Shown piece after piece: positions 1 to 7,047 of a stretch of 22,334 nt of DNA; the first letter of the stretch is position 1; each line of letters begins with the position of its first letter. The notes below the pieces were generated by a model. The model was not told the DNA's origin. It saw only the letters and a program-made list of their open reading frames with translations, and searched no databases. This DNA comes from G020348385 sp964580235. GTDB lineage: Bacteria > Acidobacteriota > Aminicenantia > Aminicenantales > Aminicenantaceae. The stretch is from positions 1-22,334 of the forward strand of contig CAZOJY010000053.1 of assembly GCA_964580235.1 (NCBI GenBank), given 5' to 3'. The position numbers and the translations under genes are program-made.

Positions 1-25
1 AGCTCGCACATGAATAATTCAGGGT

Positions 26-60
26 AACCTGGATAATTTATGAATTATCCAGGTTTATTT
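26..60 (+). terminator. Intrinsic terminator of an upstream gene outside the window
   Basis: A perfect 13-bp inverted repeat (26-38 with 43-55) encloses a 4-nt loop and runs into a T-rich tail. This is the classic shape of a Rho-independent terminator. It most likely ends a plus-strand gene left of the window, so the membrane-protein gene at 129 probably starts a new transcript. No convincing promoter could be fixed in the AT-rich stretch 60-115. Confidence 0.8.
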
Positions 61-128
61 TATTTTGAATAAAGTATATAAGAATATAAGATGACAGAAC
101 GGCAAATTTGAAAAAGAGGAGGTGCTTC

Positions 129-758
129 ATGGATTCTCATGTTATTGAAAAAGCGCTTGAAGTCTGGATACTTCAAAATCTGTTAAATTTTTCAATCATG
201 CTTGGCATGCTTGCTCTGGGAATGACTATTGCCCAAACATATTTTGAGTCCATTAAACAAAAATTAACGCTCAGAGTTTCGATCGAGATATGGGATGCAT
301 TCACAATACTCATCATCGATATTCTGCTGGTGATTATTGTCATAATCGGATATTTGGTTCTGAATCCGGACATTATGGCCGATATAAAAATTGCGATCCC
401 ATTTGTTCCGGCAGCCGCCATCCTATTCGGCATCGCTTTAGTGCTTCGACTGTTTCATGGGGGGCATAAGGTCAAAAGTCCAAATTTCCTCCGATCTTTG
501 TGGGTCATGTTTGTTGCGAATATGATAAATATTATCGGTTTTACTTTTATCATGGAGGCCCCCAGTGGCGAATATCTTGAAAATCATCCCAGTTCCTTCT
601 GGACGTTTATTAAAACCCAGCTTCGTTCCAATGCAAACCCGGACGGGCTGGAGCTCTCACAGGTGACTTTTTATATCTGTTTTCCTATCCTAATTCTTGT
701 ATTTATCTGGGGATTTCTATCGGCATTGGGCCAGTTGAAAAAAGCGAAAGGGGAATAA
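129..758 (+). CDS. Unrecognised five-helix integral membrane protein
   Basis: 209 residues. I choose the ATG at 129 because AGGAGGT lies 5 nt before it; an in-frame TTG at 108 has no ribosome site. Five hydrophobic segments are visible, roughly residues 15-35, 50-72, 85-107, 122-140 and 178-200. A short charged loop with two histidines (LFHGGHK) follows the third, and a polar loop of about 35 residues lies between the fourth and fifth. No signal peptide, heme motif or family signature is recognised. The stop codon is only 3 nt before the ferredoxin start, so the two proteins are almost certainly co-translated. A membrane anchor or quinone-reactive partner for the ferredoxin is possible but is inference only. 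Confidence 0.85.
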   Translation: MDSHVIEKALEVWILQNLLNFSIMLGMLALGMTIAQTYFESIKQKLTLRVSIEIWDAFTILIIDILLVIIVIIGYLVLNPDIMADIKIAIPFVPAAAILFGIALVLRLFHGGHKVKSPNFLRSLWVMFVANMINIIGFTFIMEAPSGEYLENHPSSFWTFIKTQLRSNANPDGLELSQVTFYICFPILILVFIWGFLSALGQLKKAKGE

Positions 759-761
759 ACC

Positions 762-950
762 GTGGCATGGGAATGGAAACTTATTTATCAAAACTGTACG
801 GGATGCGGGATATGCGTCGATGTCTGCCCGGTGGAGGCCATAAAAATGACACGGGAAATGGCATATCCCGACCCTGTCCAAGACACATGTAACGGATGCA
901 TGAAATGTCTCAGGCAGTGCCCTTTTGACGCATTAGAAGTCAAAAATTGA
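762..950 (+). CDS. Small 2[4Fe-4S] ferredoxin
   Basis: 62 residues with a GTG start, preceded by a GGGGAA ribosome site overlapping the end of the previous gene. Two complete clusters of the form C-x2-C-x2-C-x3-C-P are seen (CTGCGICVDVCP and CNGCMKCLRQCP), so all eight cysteine ligands for two [4Fe-4S] centres are present. There is no signal peptide, so it should be cytoplasmic or bound to the cytoplasmic face of its membrane neighbour. It would carry single electrons at low potential. The partner enzyme cannot be named from this window. The preceding membrane-protein gene is the obvious candidate partner. Confidence 0.93.
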   Translation: MAWEWKLIYQNCTGCGICVDVCPVEAIKMTREMAYPDPVQDTCNGCMKCLRQCPFDALEVKN

Positions 951-966
951 CACGGTTTCCTCATTC

Positions 967-1971
967 CTACCAGCTGAGATACATGGTAAGTTTCAAGTAG
1001 AAATCGCCGGGAGATATGTCATCATAGTTGACATAAGCCATGTTGGGTATGAAATGGATATAATCTGCCGCTTGAAAGTCAATCCCCGAGAGGAAAGCGA
1101 TACTGGGAGAAGTGGGATCAAAAGGCATGTAGCTTATCTTTTCCCCAAAGGGATTTGGTTGGAACATTCGATCCATACGAGCGAATATATTGACTTTTTT
1201 TGTTAGATAAAATACCGCAAACCCTGAAGCGATTTGAAGATTGACATCCTGGTTGTCTCCTGAGCGCTTCTGATAAATATACTGTAAACCCGCCCTGAAT
1301 TTTTCCCGCTTGCAAGCAAAAAAAACTTGGAAGGTAGATATCCTGGGATTTTCTTTTTCCCCTGGGGAATAATCCCCATAAAATTCAAAGTATATTTCCT
1401 TCACGGGGCTAAATCCCAATGCCGCATAAAGCTTTTTCTCTTTGTTAACCTCTCCCTTTGTCCCTTCTCCATTTGCCAGCATGAAGTGATAATGTATTAT
1501 GTTGTCAGCCGCATGGCCTTTCACTGCAATCCCAAAGTCTCTAGGAGAACCCATCCTCTGTAAATCAACAGGGGTTTTTTCAACAGAGCGGTAACCCCAA
1601 CATTTTTCCACCTGATCCCAGGTGGGAGTGGGAGAGAGCCCCAAGAGGAAGGAAGTCTCATTCCACTTGTACTCCAGATAGAGATCCTTTATGTAGGGTT
1701 CTATTTTCGTCTTGCTCTTGAAGTCTCCAGGGCTGTTGCCTTCCAACCTGAATCTAAAGTTGAAGGCGGAACTGAGTTTATGGTCATAGGTAAAATAAAT
1801 CCTTCTCACCCAGAATCCGTTCATCCCTTTGACATCTTCGGTATGATGGTCCCGTATGTTGTAGTAATCCATATATGCCAGCCCTGAAATCTTCCCCTGA
1901 GCATTTGCCTGCAGTGCTAGGCCACAGACGAAAGCCACTGCTACCAGCCAAAAAATCGCTTTTTTCCTCAT
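967..1971 (-). CDS. Outer-membrane beta-barrel (porin-like) protein
   Basis: 334 residues. An N-terminal signal peptide (MRKKAIFWLVAVAFVCGLALQANAQ) is followed by alternating polar/hydrophobic strands rich in aromatic residues. The chain ends in YLKLTMYLSW; a terminal aromatic residue is typical of the sorting signal for outer-membrane insertion. The opening GLAYMDYYN and the paired RRIYFTYDHKL / FNFRFRLEGN strands resemble general porin-type barrels, but I cannot place it in a specific substrate class. AGGGAAG precedes the ATG by about 9 nt, and a promoter lies at 2027-2055. It converges on the ferredoxin gene with 16 nt between the stops. It may supply a pore beside the electron-transfer genes, but nothing in the sequence proves a link. 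Confidence 0.8.
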   Translation of the reverse strand: MRKKAIFWLVAVAFVCGLALQANAQGKISGLAYMDYYNIRDHHTEDVKGMNGFWVRRIYFTYDHKLSSAFNFRFRLEGNSPGDFKSKTKIEPYIKDLYLEYKWNETSFLLGLSPTPTWDQVEKCWGYRSVEKTPVDLQRMGSPRDFGIAVKGHAADNIIHYHFMLANGEGTKGEVNKEKKLYAALGFSPVKEIYFEFYGDYSPGEKENPRISTFQVFFACKREKFRAGLQYIYQKRSGDNQDVNLQIASGFAVFYLTKKVNIFARMDRMFQPNPFGEKISYMPFDPTSPSIAFLSGIDFQAADYIHFIPNMAYVNYDDISPGDFYLKLTMYLSW

Positions 1972-2026
1972 TCTTTTGTTCTTCCCTTAGTATGCATGCT
2001 GCAAAATCGTTCAGGCATTTCTTTCT

Positions 2027-2055
2027 TTTATAATCCATAAATCAAAAAATCACAA
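2027..2055 (-). promoter_or_regulatory. Vegetative promoter for the porin-like gene
   Basis: On the minus strand TTGTGA (2055-2050) and TATAAA (2032-2027) are separated by 17 nt. Transcription would start near 2020 and give a leader of about 50 nt before the ATG at 1971. The rest of the 1972-2203 gap is AT-rich and shows no further gene. Confidence 0.5.
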
Positions 2056-2203
2056 AAGAAAATTTTCACTTATTTGCAGATGAAATTTCTCCTCAAATGT
2101 TTTTCTGTTTTTCTGCGATTTTTCAATTGATCATCCCCGGCTTTTGGATCCGGTTCTGTCAACAATAAGGATAAAAATGACAGGATTCAAGAGACCGATT
2201 TTC

Positions 2204-2232
2204 TTGACAGTTATTTAGTTGTAATATACAAT
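2204..2232 (+). promoter_or_regulatory. Strong sigma-70 type promoter for the small ORF at 2267
   Basis: TTGACA (2204-2209) and TACAAT (2227-2232) are separated by exactly 17 nt. The predicted start is near 2240, about 27 nt before the ATG at 2267. The -10 region and downstream bases (TACAATTGTT) match those of the promoter at 7205-7233. Confidence 0.65.
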
Positions 2233-2266
2233 TGTTTGCATTCCAAACCGTTATGAAGCCAAACAG

Positions 2267-2449
2267 ATGGATAAATACAACGTCCGGAAATTCCGGAATA
2301 TACTCAGCGACGCCTTTTATGGCAGAATCCTGGAGAGAATTCCTGCCGACCTCCAAAAGCAGGTCATGGAAAGCTTCGATAGACTCGTGAACTATTTTTC
2401 CGGCAGCTCGCAGACGAGATCGCTAAATCCGGCTGTGCCGCAAAGATAA
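2267..2449 (+). CDS. Possible small protein of 60 residues, unrecognised
   Basis: 60 codons starting at ATG 2267, encoding a charged, mainly helical protein (MDKYNVRKFRNILSDAFYG then RILERIPADLQKQV). There is no membrane segment or signal peptide. Its main support is the well-formed promoter at 2204-2232, which points at it and at nothing else on this strand. The ribosome site is weak. It converges on the outer-membrane barrel gene with 34 nt between stops. It could instead be an untranslated RNA made from the same promoter. No family is recognised. Confidence 0.45.
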   Translation: MDKYNVRKFRNILSDAFYGRILERIPADLQKQVMESFDRLVNYFSGSSQTRSLNPAVPQR

Positions 2450-2483
2450 TTGCACCGGCCCTTCCTTGATTTTTTAATTCTAC

Positions 2484-4589
2484 TCAAAAGCTGTAGCCGA
2501 AGCCGAAATAAAGAATATGGTATTTTCCTGAATCCGCGTAGCTTCCATCTCCGTGAATGATGAAGGCCTTGTCTTTGTAATCCTCATATTTCCATTTTGC
2601 AAAGACAGAGACATTCTTCAGGAAAGAGTAGTTTGCTCCAGCAGAAATTCTGTAGTGAGTTAAATCTTGATCGCTGTAGGTAGCAATATCTGAGGTGTCA
2701 ACAGTGGGGTGGAATCCTGAGCTTTCCCAATTGGCTTTTCCTGTGGTCACGGAAAAATCGCCAAACAGGGAGAAATCCTCTGACGGATGGAAATCTAGGG
2801 CCAGCAAGAAAACATTCGCTTTTCTTTTGTAAGGGACGCCTTCATCTTCGTAGGTGAGCCCAAATTCTGTTCCGTAGATGAGGTTATTGACGGTTTTATC
2901 GTCCATGTACGTGTAAGAAGCGGTAAGCGAAACCTTGTTAGTTAAACCGTACCATAAGCTGAACACGAGGTTGTTTCTTTTATGATTGGAATTGATTTGG
3001 TCGTTTTTGCTAGAGTTGTAGAAGTAGTTCGCAGCCAGAGAAAGCCTGTTGGTGGGCATGACGGATATTCCTGTCGAGAGCAAATTGATGTCTGTATACA
3101 AACTCGTCATGAAACGCTCTGTTGTGGGATCGATGGGATTTTCTTCGGGCAGCAAAGGCACACCGAGAGGATTGTCGATGTTTTTCAATTTGTAGCGGAG
3201 AAAACCTTTTATCTTGGAAGAGGGATAAAATGTAGCGCCAGCACGAAAAGTCGTGGTTTTTGTTTCTTTGAGGTATTTATCCATAATCGTTTTTTCTTCC
3301 TCTTCGACTCCGGTGGCCCAATCAAAGCTCCTCTTCATTCTGTTGTAGTCAAATCCAGCTCTTAAATTGATCTTCTGCCTGGGAATCCGGTAAGCAAAAT
3401 CACCCCCTAAAGTGATGCTGTCATTATTCAGGTGGTTGGCTTCTAGGGTCGTTCCCTCGAAGGAGAAATCGGGATTCATTTTGTTGTCATACTTGTTGTT
3501 CATGAACCTCAGGGTTAGGTTCATCCCTTTCGTCAGAATGGCACGGAATCGAGAAAGGAAATTGTTGATTTTCGCTTCACCGTTATTGTTCCTGTTCTTA
3601 ACTTTCCCCAGCGTATAACTTCCAAAAATAGAGGCATTTTTCAAAGCATCTATTTTAGCTTTGAATGTATCTGAATTTTTCTCAGAATCGGGTATGTGGG
3701 CAAACTCTTGTGTTCCCGAGTAGATGAAACGGCCGTAGGGATTCGTGTAATCATGGTAGACTGGATTAGCATTGTTATCGAAGCGGCGTCCAAGGTGGGA
3801 ATAGCTCACTGCAACGCCTTTTGCTTTAAGTTCGGCTCCCAGGATAAAATCTCTGGTTTTTTGGTCGATTCCTTGAGTTTTGGCTTCGATATGGCAGACT
3901 GTGCACACATCCAGAGTTCTAGCCTGCTGCAGGCCATTTTCATGGACGTATCTCATCTGGGATTTAATCTTTAGATTTGGAAAAGAGGGGATAACAAAAT
4001 CTGTTTTGTTGATTATTTCTGTGCGAGTGCTGGAATAGACGTCGAGAGGATTGCTGTCGACAAAGGGAAATTCTTCATGGGTGGCCGGGTCAACCTCTTC
4101 AGGGACAACATTGGTTAAAGGGTCATGGTCCAGGCGGTGGAGAAAACGGTTGGCCTGAAATTGAGTTCTGACGATACGCCCCAGATCGAGACCGGCAAAG
4201 TAGGACTGTTCGTCCTTGTCAGTGAATAGGCCGGAGAGATCGAATGAACTTTTGTCGCCAAAAAAAGCTCTCAGTCCGAAACCGGCTCCTGGAGATGAAC
4301 CGACTGTGGCAAACTCAGCCGCTCTTCCTGCAGAAAGACCCGAAACGTTCAACGGCAGATCGCCTTCTTCAGTCAGCAAAAACCTTTGGAAGACCGAAAG
4401 ATGACCGGAAATTTCAGCTTTCGTTTCTCCGGCTGTCCCTTCTTGAGCGAGGGTAAAACTGTTGAGCATTGATCTAACGATTTCGCTCGGAGTATTAGCT
4501 GCAGTTTCTTCGTCGCGATTCCCAGCAAGACCAAAAGATAGACAAAACATGCTCATGATTACAGCGAATATGAATAATTTTTTTCTCAT
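2484..4589 (-). CDS. MtrB/PioB-like outer-membrane barrel with a CxxCH heme motif
   Basis: 701 residues. A signal peptide (MRKKLFIFAVIMSMFCLSFGLAG) is followed by a long run of amphipathic strands with many aromatic girdle residues, ending in YFGFGYSF, an outer-membrane sorting signal. A near-perfect AGGAGGTC ribosome site precedes the ATG. The gene begins 9 nt after the decaheme cytochrome stop. In MtrAB/PioAB systems a barrel of this size sheathes the periplasmic decaheme protein and carries electrons through the outer membrane; that role is inferred from length, barrel pattern and gene order. The odd point is DVCTVCH, with C229, C232 and H233: a complete c-type heme site inside a predicted barrel. 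The best-known MtrB carries only a CxxC near its N-terminus. From memory, some Geobacter barrel proteins also carry a CxxCH, so it may belong to that branch. Confidence 0.82.
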   Translation of the reverse strand: MRKKLFIFAVIMSMFCLSFGLAGNRDEETAANTPSEIVRSMLNSFTLAQEGTAGETKAEISGHLSVFQRFLLTEEGDLPLNVSGLSAGRAAEFATVGSSPGAGFGLRAFFGDKSSFDLSGLFTDKDEQSYFAGLDLGRIVRTQFQANRFLHRLDHDPLTNVVPEEVDPATHEEFPFVDSNPLDVYSSTRTEIINKTDFVIPSFPNLKIKSQMRYVHENGLQQARTLDVCTVCHIEAKTQGIDQKTRDFILGAELKAKGVAVSYSHLGRRFDNNANPVYHDYTNPYGRFIYSGTQEFAHIPDSEKNSDTFKAKIDALKNASIFGSYTLGKVKNRNNNGEAKINNFLSRFRAILTKGMNLTLRFMNNKYDNKMNPDFSFEGTTLEANHLNNDSITLGGDFAYRIPRQKINLRAGFDYNRMKRSFDWATGVEEEEKTIMDKYLKETKTTTFRAGATFYPSSKIKGFLRYKLKNIDNPLGVPLLPEENPIDPTTERFMTSLYTDINLLSTGISVMPTNRLSLAANYFYNSSKNDQINSNHKRNNLVFSLWYGLTNKVSLTASYTYMDDKTVNNLIYGTEFGLTYEDEGVPYKRKANVFLLALDFHPSEDFSLFGDFSVTTGKANWESSGFHPTVDTSDIATYSDQDLTHYRISAGANYSFLKNVSVFAKWKYEDYKDKAFIIHGDGSYADSGKYHILYFGFGYSF

Positions 4590-4598
4590 CTTGACCTC

Positions 4599-5501
4599 CT
4601 ATCTAATGAATCTTGGGGAACCTGAAAATGTCGGATTGTCGCTTCCGTGAATCTGAGAGTGACAATGGGTGCATTTGGTGAAGAAACTGACATGCCAATT
4701 TTCAATGCTGACGGCTTCATGGTGACCGTCTTCATGGCTTGTGTGACACTGCATGCAGAGGAACGGTTCTGTCTGGGACTGAAGATGGTTGGCTATGCTT
4801 CCATGGGGGTCATGGCAGATAGCGCAGTTTTCAACGACAGGAACATGTTCAAAACTGAACGGGCCCTGCTTTTCCGCATGGCAGCTCAGACAGAGTTCGT
4901 TCTGCGTTTCTGCCTTGAGGTTGCCTTCTGCCTGGCCGTGAACATCATGGCAGGAAGAACAGTTCATTTTTTTCTCACGGATGGGATGGTGAGAAGGATA
5001 ATTCATTTGAGCGCGTTTGTTCGCGTGACACCCATAACAGAGATCGGGATCTTTTTTGGTGAGCTGGTTCTTGGCGACGGCATGCGGGTCGTGACAGGAA
5101 GTACAGGAGACACCGCTGATATCATGAGCGCTGCCTGCGAAGTTCATCTGCATTCCACTCCGGTGGCATTTAAGACAGATTTCACCCGCTTCTGAGGGAG
5201 TTAACTCATTCAGGTGAATAATTTTGGCGGGATCTGCTTCTTCAACGTGTGCTCCTCCTGGGCCGTGGCAGGATTCACAGCCGGAGATCTGGCCTTTGAG
5301 CTCAAAATCGGCCAGCCTTCCATGGATCGTCTTATTAAAGGCGTTTCCAACCTCCTCATGACATTCCATGCAGGTCTCTGATCCAACATATTCAGCTTGG
5401 GCGCTTGTCTCCTCTGCTCCAAGCCAAGAAGTGAGGGCAAGAACTGTGAAAATGCTAAATGCGAATGCTGCCAAGGCGATAACGAATCTGTTTTTTTTCA
5501 T
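4599..5501 (-). CDS. Periplasmic decaheme c-type cytochrome, DmsE/MtrA type
   Basis: 300 residues from the ATG at 5501, chosen because AAGGAG lies 7 nt upstream; an in-frame ATG at 5528 lacks such a site. A signal peptide (MKKNRFVIALAAFAFSIFTV and on) directs export. Ten CxxCH motifs follow, the first at C44: CMECH, CESCH, CLKCH, CTSCH, CYGCH, CSSCH, CLSCH, CAICH, CMQCH and CTHCH. The spacing and the end SQIHGSDNP...RFIR match the DmsE/MtrA family, as does the length of about 300. The ten hemes would form a wire from periplasmic donors into the barrel encoded next. The gene lies 33 nt after the receiver gene and 9 nt before the barrel gene, which is a clear operon. No outer-surface cytochrome or terminal reductase is in the window, so the final acceptor or donor is unknown. 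Confidence 0.95.
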   Translation of the reverse strand: MKKNRFVIALAAFAFSIFTVLALTSWLGAEETSAQAEYVGSETCMECHEEVGNAFNKTIHGRLADFELKGQISGCESCHGPGGAHVEEADPAKIIHLNELTPSEAGEICLKCHRSGMQMNFAGSAHDISGVSCTSCHDPHAVAKNQLTKKDPDLCYGCHANKRAQMNYPSHHPIREKKMNCSSCHDVHGQAEGNLKAETQNELCLSCHAEKQGPFSFEHVPVVENCAICHDPHGSIANHLQSQTEPFLCMQCHTSHEDGHHEAVSIENWHVSFFTKCTHCHSQIHGSDNPTFSGSPRFIR

Positions 5502-5534
5502 CGTATTCTCCTTGTTCTGAATTTTCATAAAAAC

Positions 5535-5954
5535 TTATAATTCTTTGCCTTTGTTTTTTTCTCTCAGCCGATGACCACCTCCTTTATCATAATTTGTTAG
5601 ATTCAGAGCCTCTTTGGCAATGGATCTGATCTGTTCTCCTTTAAAAGGTTTCTCAAATATGGAAAAGATATTTAAATTGCCAAGAGAAGGCTCAATTTCT
5701 GTTTTCGATAGAGCTGACAGAATGATGACTTGAGCGCTGGGCTGAAGTTTCCCTATTTTTTTCAGCATTTCAAAGCCATTTTCCTCATTTATTTCTAAAT
5801 CTGCGAAAATGAGATCGTAATGAATCGTCTCTGCTTGTTCTAATGCCTCCTGAGTTGTGGCCGCTGCATCGACCTTGTACCCTTCTTGTGAAAAGATTTC
5901 GTTCAAGGACCAGCGGATGAGCTTGTCATCGTCAATGACTAAAATTTTAATCAC
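5535..5954 (-). CDS. Stand-alone receiver-domain response regulator
   Basis: 139 residues from a GTG at 5954, supported by AAAGGA 7 nt before it; the longer ATG reading at 5981 would lie inside the sigma-54 element. It is one receiver domain: acidic pocket D8-D9-D10, phospho-acceptor D52 (LIFADLEI), S80 at the switch position and K102 in the FEKPF motif. IRWSL right after the acidic pocket is a feature I associate with receivers of NtrC-type sigma-54 activators, yet there is no AAA+ or DNA-binding domain. A tail of about 20 residues is basic (DKGGGHRLREKNKGKEL). It is the first gene of the cytochrome-barrel operon. It probably relays a kinase signal to another protein. Neither the kinase nor its target is in this window. 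Confidence 0.88.
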   Translation of the reverse strand: MIKILVIDDDKLIRWSLNEIFSQEGYKVDAAATTQEALEQAETIHYDLIFADLEINEENGFEMLKKIGKLQPSAQVIILSALSKTEIEPSLGNLNIFSIFEKPFKGEQIRSIAKEALNLTNYDKGGGHRLREKNKGKEL

Positions 5955-5976
5955 TGTTATGTCCTTTAAGAGGAAT

Positions 5977-5992
5977 GGCAATTTTCATGCCA
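5977..5992 (-). promoter_or_regulatory. Sigma-54 (-24/-12) promoter for the receiver-cytochrome-barrel operon
   Basis: On the minus strand the sequence reads TGGCAT, then GAAAA, then TTGCC. The GG and GC doublets have the exact 12-nt register of the consensus TGGCAC-N5-TTGCA. The predicted start is about 5966, so the leader would be only about 12 nt and would contain the AAGGA ribosome site before the GTG at 5954. This fits a tightly packed, activator-dependent promoter. The match is by eye. RpoN and an activator are not in the window. Confidence 0.6.
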
Positions 5993-6086
5993 ACCAAATT
6001 TAGAAAGATATTTATTTTATATTTTGTTGATAATAAAGAAATTACAGAGGTGCTTTTAAAAATGAGTTGCAATTTAAGCGGATGAG

Positions 6087-6106
6087 AATGGGGGATTTAA
6101 CCCATT
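6087..6106. promoter_or_regulatory. Inverted repeat, possible activator site upstream of the sigma-54 promoter
   Basis: AATGGG and CCCATT are separated by 8 nt. The centre is about 130 bp upstream of the predicted sigma-54 start, in the range usual for enhancer-binding sites. Six-base arms can arise by chance, so this is tentative. The rest of 5993-6228 is AT-rich. It holds a 9-nt direct repeat CAGAATAGA (6125 and 6181) and no gene. Confidence 0.25.
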
Positions 6107-6228
6107 GGTTAGGCATATCACCCACAGAATAGATTTATTTTATGGAAATTATATATTTTAATATCGGCTGAGATCAGGTGCAGAATAGAATATAGTCGGC
6201 AATATTAGACATTAAAGCTGCCACGTTC

Positions 6229-6894
6229 CTAGATTCTATTGCCTGTCATTTTGCCGACAGCGGTTTCTGCAGCATGTTGGACAGCCCCTTCATCTGTGCC
6301 CTGGGTATCTCCTTTGCCTGCCCGGAGAATCACCCCCGTTTCCAGATCGACTTCTCGGACCGTTACCCTGGTTTGATTTCCGGCGTGCTGAATGCTTCCG
6401 AACATCAGAGTTCTTGGACTCTCCAGTGAACCTTCCGGAACCTTTCCTTCTTTTATTTTTTGCTTAAGACATTCTGCCGTTGGCAGGGGGTGGCCATTTC
6501 TCCCTAACCTTACCATAAAACAGCCGAGACCTCCTCCGCTCTCATAAATGTAGCCATCCCCTTTGCTTGGTGAATACGTTCCTGCATGGAGACAGTAACT
6601 TTGGGCATTAAAAAAATAAGCACCTGGAAAAAGCATAAACATATCTTCATCGTTAGTTTCCATACTGCCCATAGGTAAAGGCACTGGAGGGATGTATTCA
6701 TCAAGAAAGGGAATCTCAAGGAGCGCATCATTGAGTGATGTCGTGATCGCGGGCTTCTGTTTAAAAATTGTACTCAGTTTAGGAATCTTGATCTTGGGTT
6801 TCCGGAGTTTTTTAAATTGAGCGCCTGTTGTGGCGGCAAGAAAAAGAACGAGGACTCCCACAAAAACTATTCGCGCCCTGTGTTTATTTTTCAT
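6229..6894 (-). CDS. Unrecognised secreted protein with a basic N-terminal stretch
   Basis: 221 residues from the ATG at 6894, where a signal peptide begins (MKNKHRARIVFVGVLVLFLA to GAQ). AGGAAA lies about 10 nt upstream. The promoter at 6924-6951 would start transcription near 6917, which excludes the longer reading from 6951. After the likely cleavage site comes a strongly basic segment (FKKLRKPKIKIPKL), then an acidic, proline-rich part. A central block follows (SYCLHAGTYSPSKGDGYIY), with three cysteines in the mature part. The end (VREVDLETGVILRAGKG, then an Ala-rich helix) faintly recalls CsgG/LPP20-type envelope proteins. There is no lipobox. Function unknown; likely periplasmic or surface-associated. 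Confidence 0.75.
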   Translation of the reverse strand: MKNKHRARIVFVGVLVLFLAATTGAQFKKLRKPKIKIPKLSTIFKQKPAITTSLNDALLEIPFLDEYIPPVPLPMGSMETNDEDMFMLFPGAYFFNAQSYCLHAGTYSPSKGDGYIYESGGGLGCFMVRLGRNGHPLPTAECLKQKIKEGKVPEGSLESPRTLMFGSIQHAGNQTRVTVREVDLETGVILRAGKGDTQGTDEGAVQHAAETAVGKMTGNRI

Positions 6895-6923
6895 GAATTT
6901 CACATTTCCTATTATTTTTATCG

Positions 6924-6951
6924 AGTATATCATTTCTGATTCTGCTGTCAA
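6924..6951 (-). promoter_or_regulatory. Vegetative promoter for the secreted protein
   Basis: On the minus strand TTGACA (6951-6946) and TATACT (6929-6924) are separated by 16 nt. The start near 6917 leaves a leader of about 23 nt to the ATG at 6894. It fixes the start codon of that gene. Confidence 0.7.
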
Positions 6952-7047
6952 GAATTGTCATTTTAAATAAGCCTCACTGAGTACATGGAAATATCAGAAA
7001 AAATCAAGAATTTGCTTACGCCCTATGAGGGGACATACAAAAAAAAA

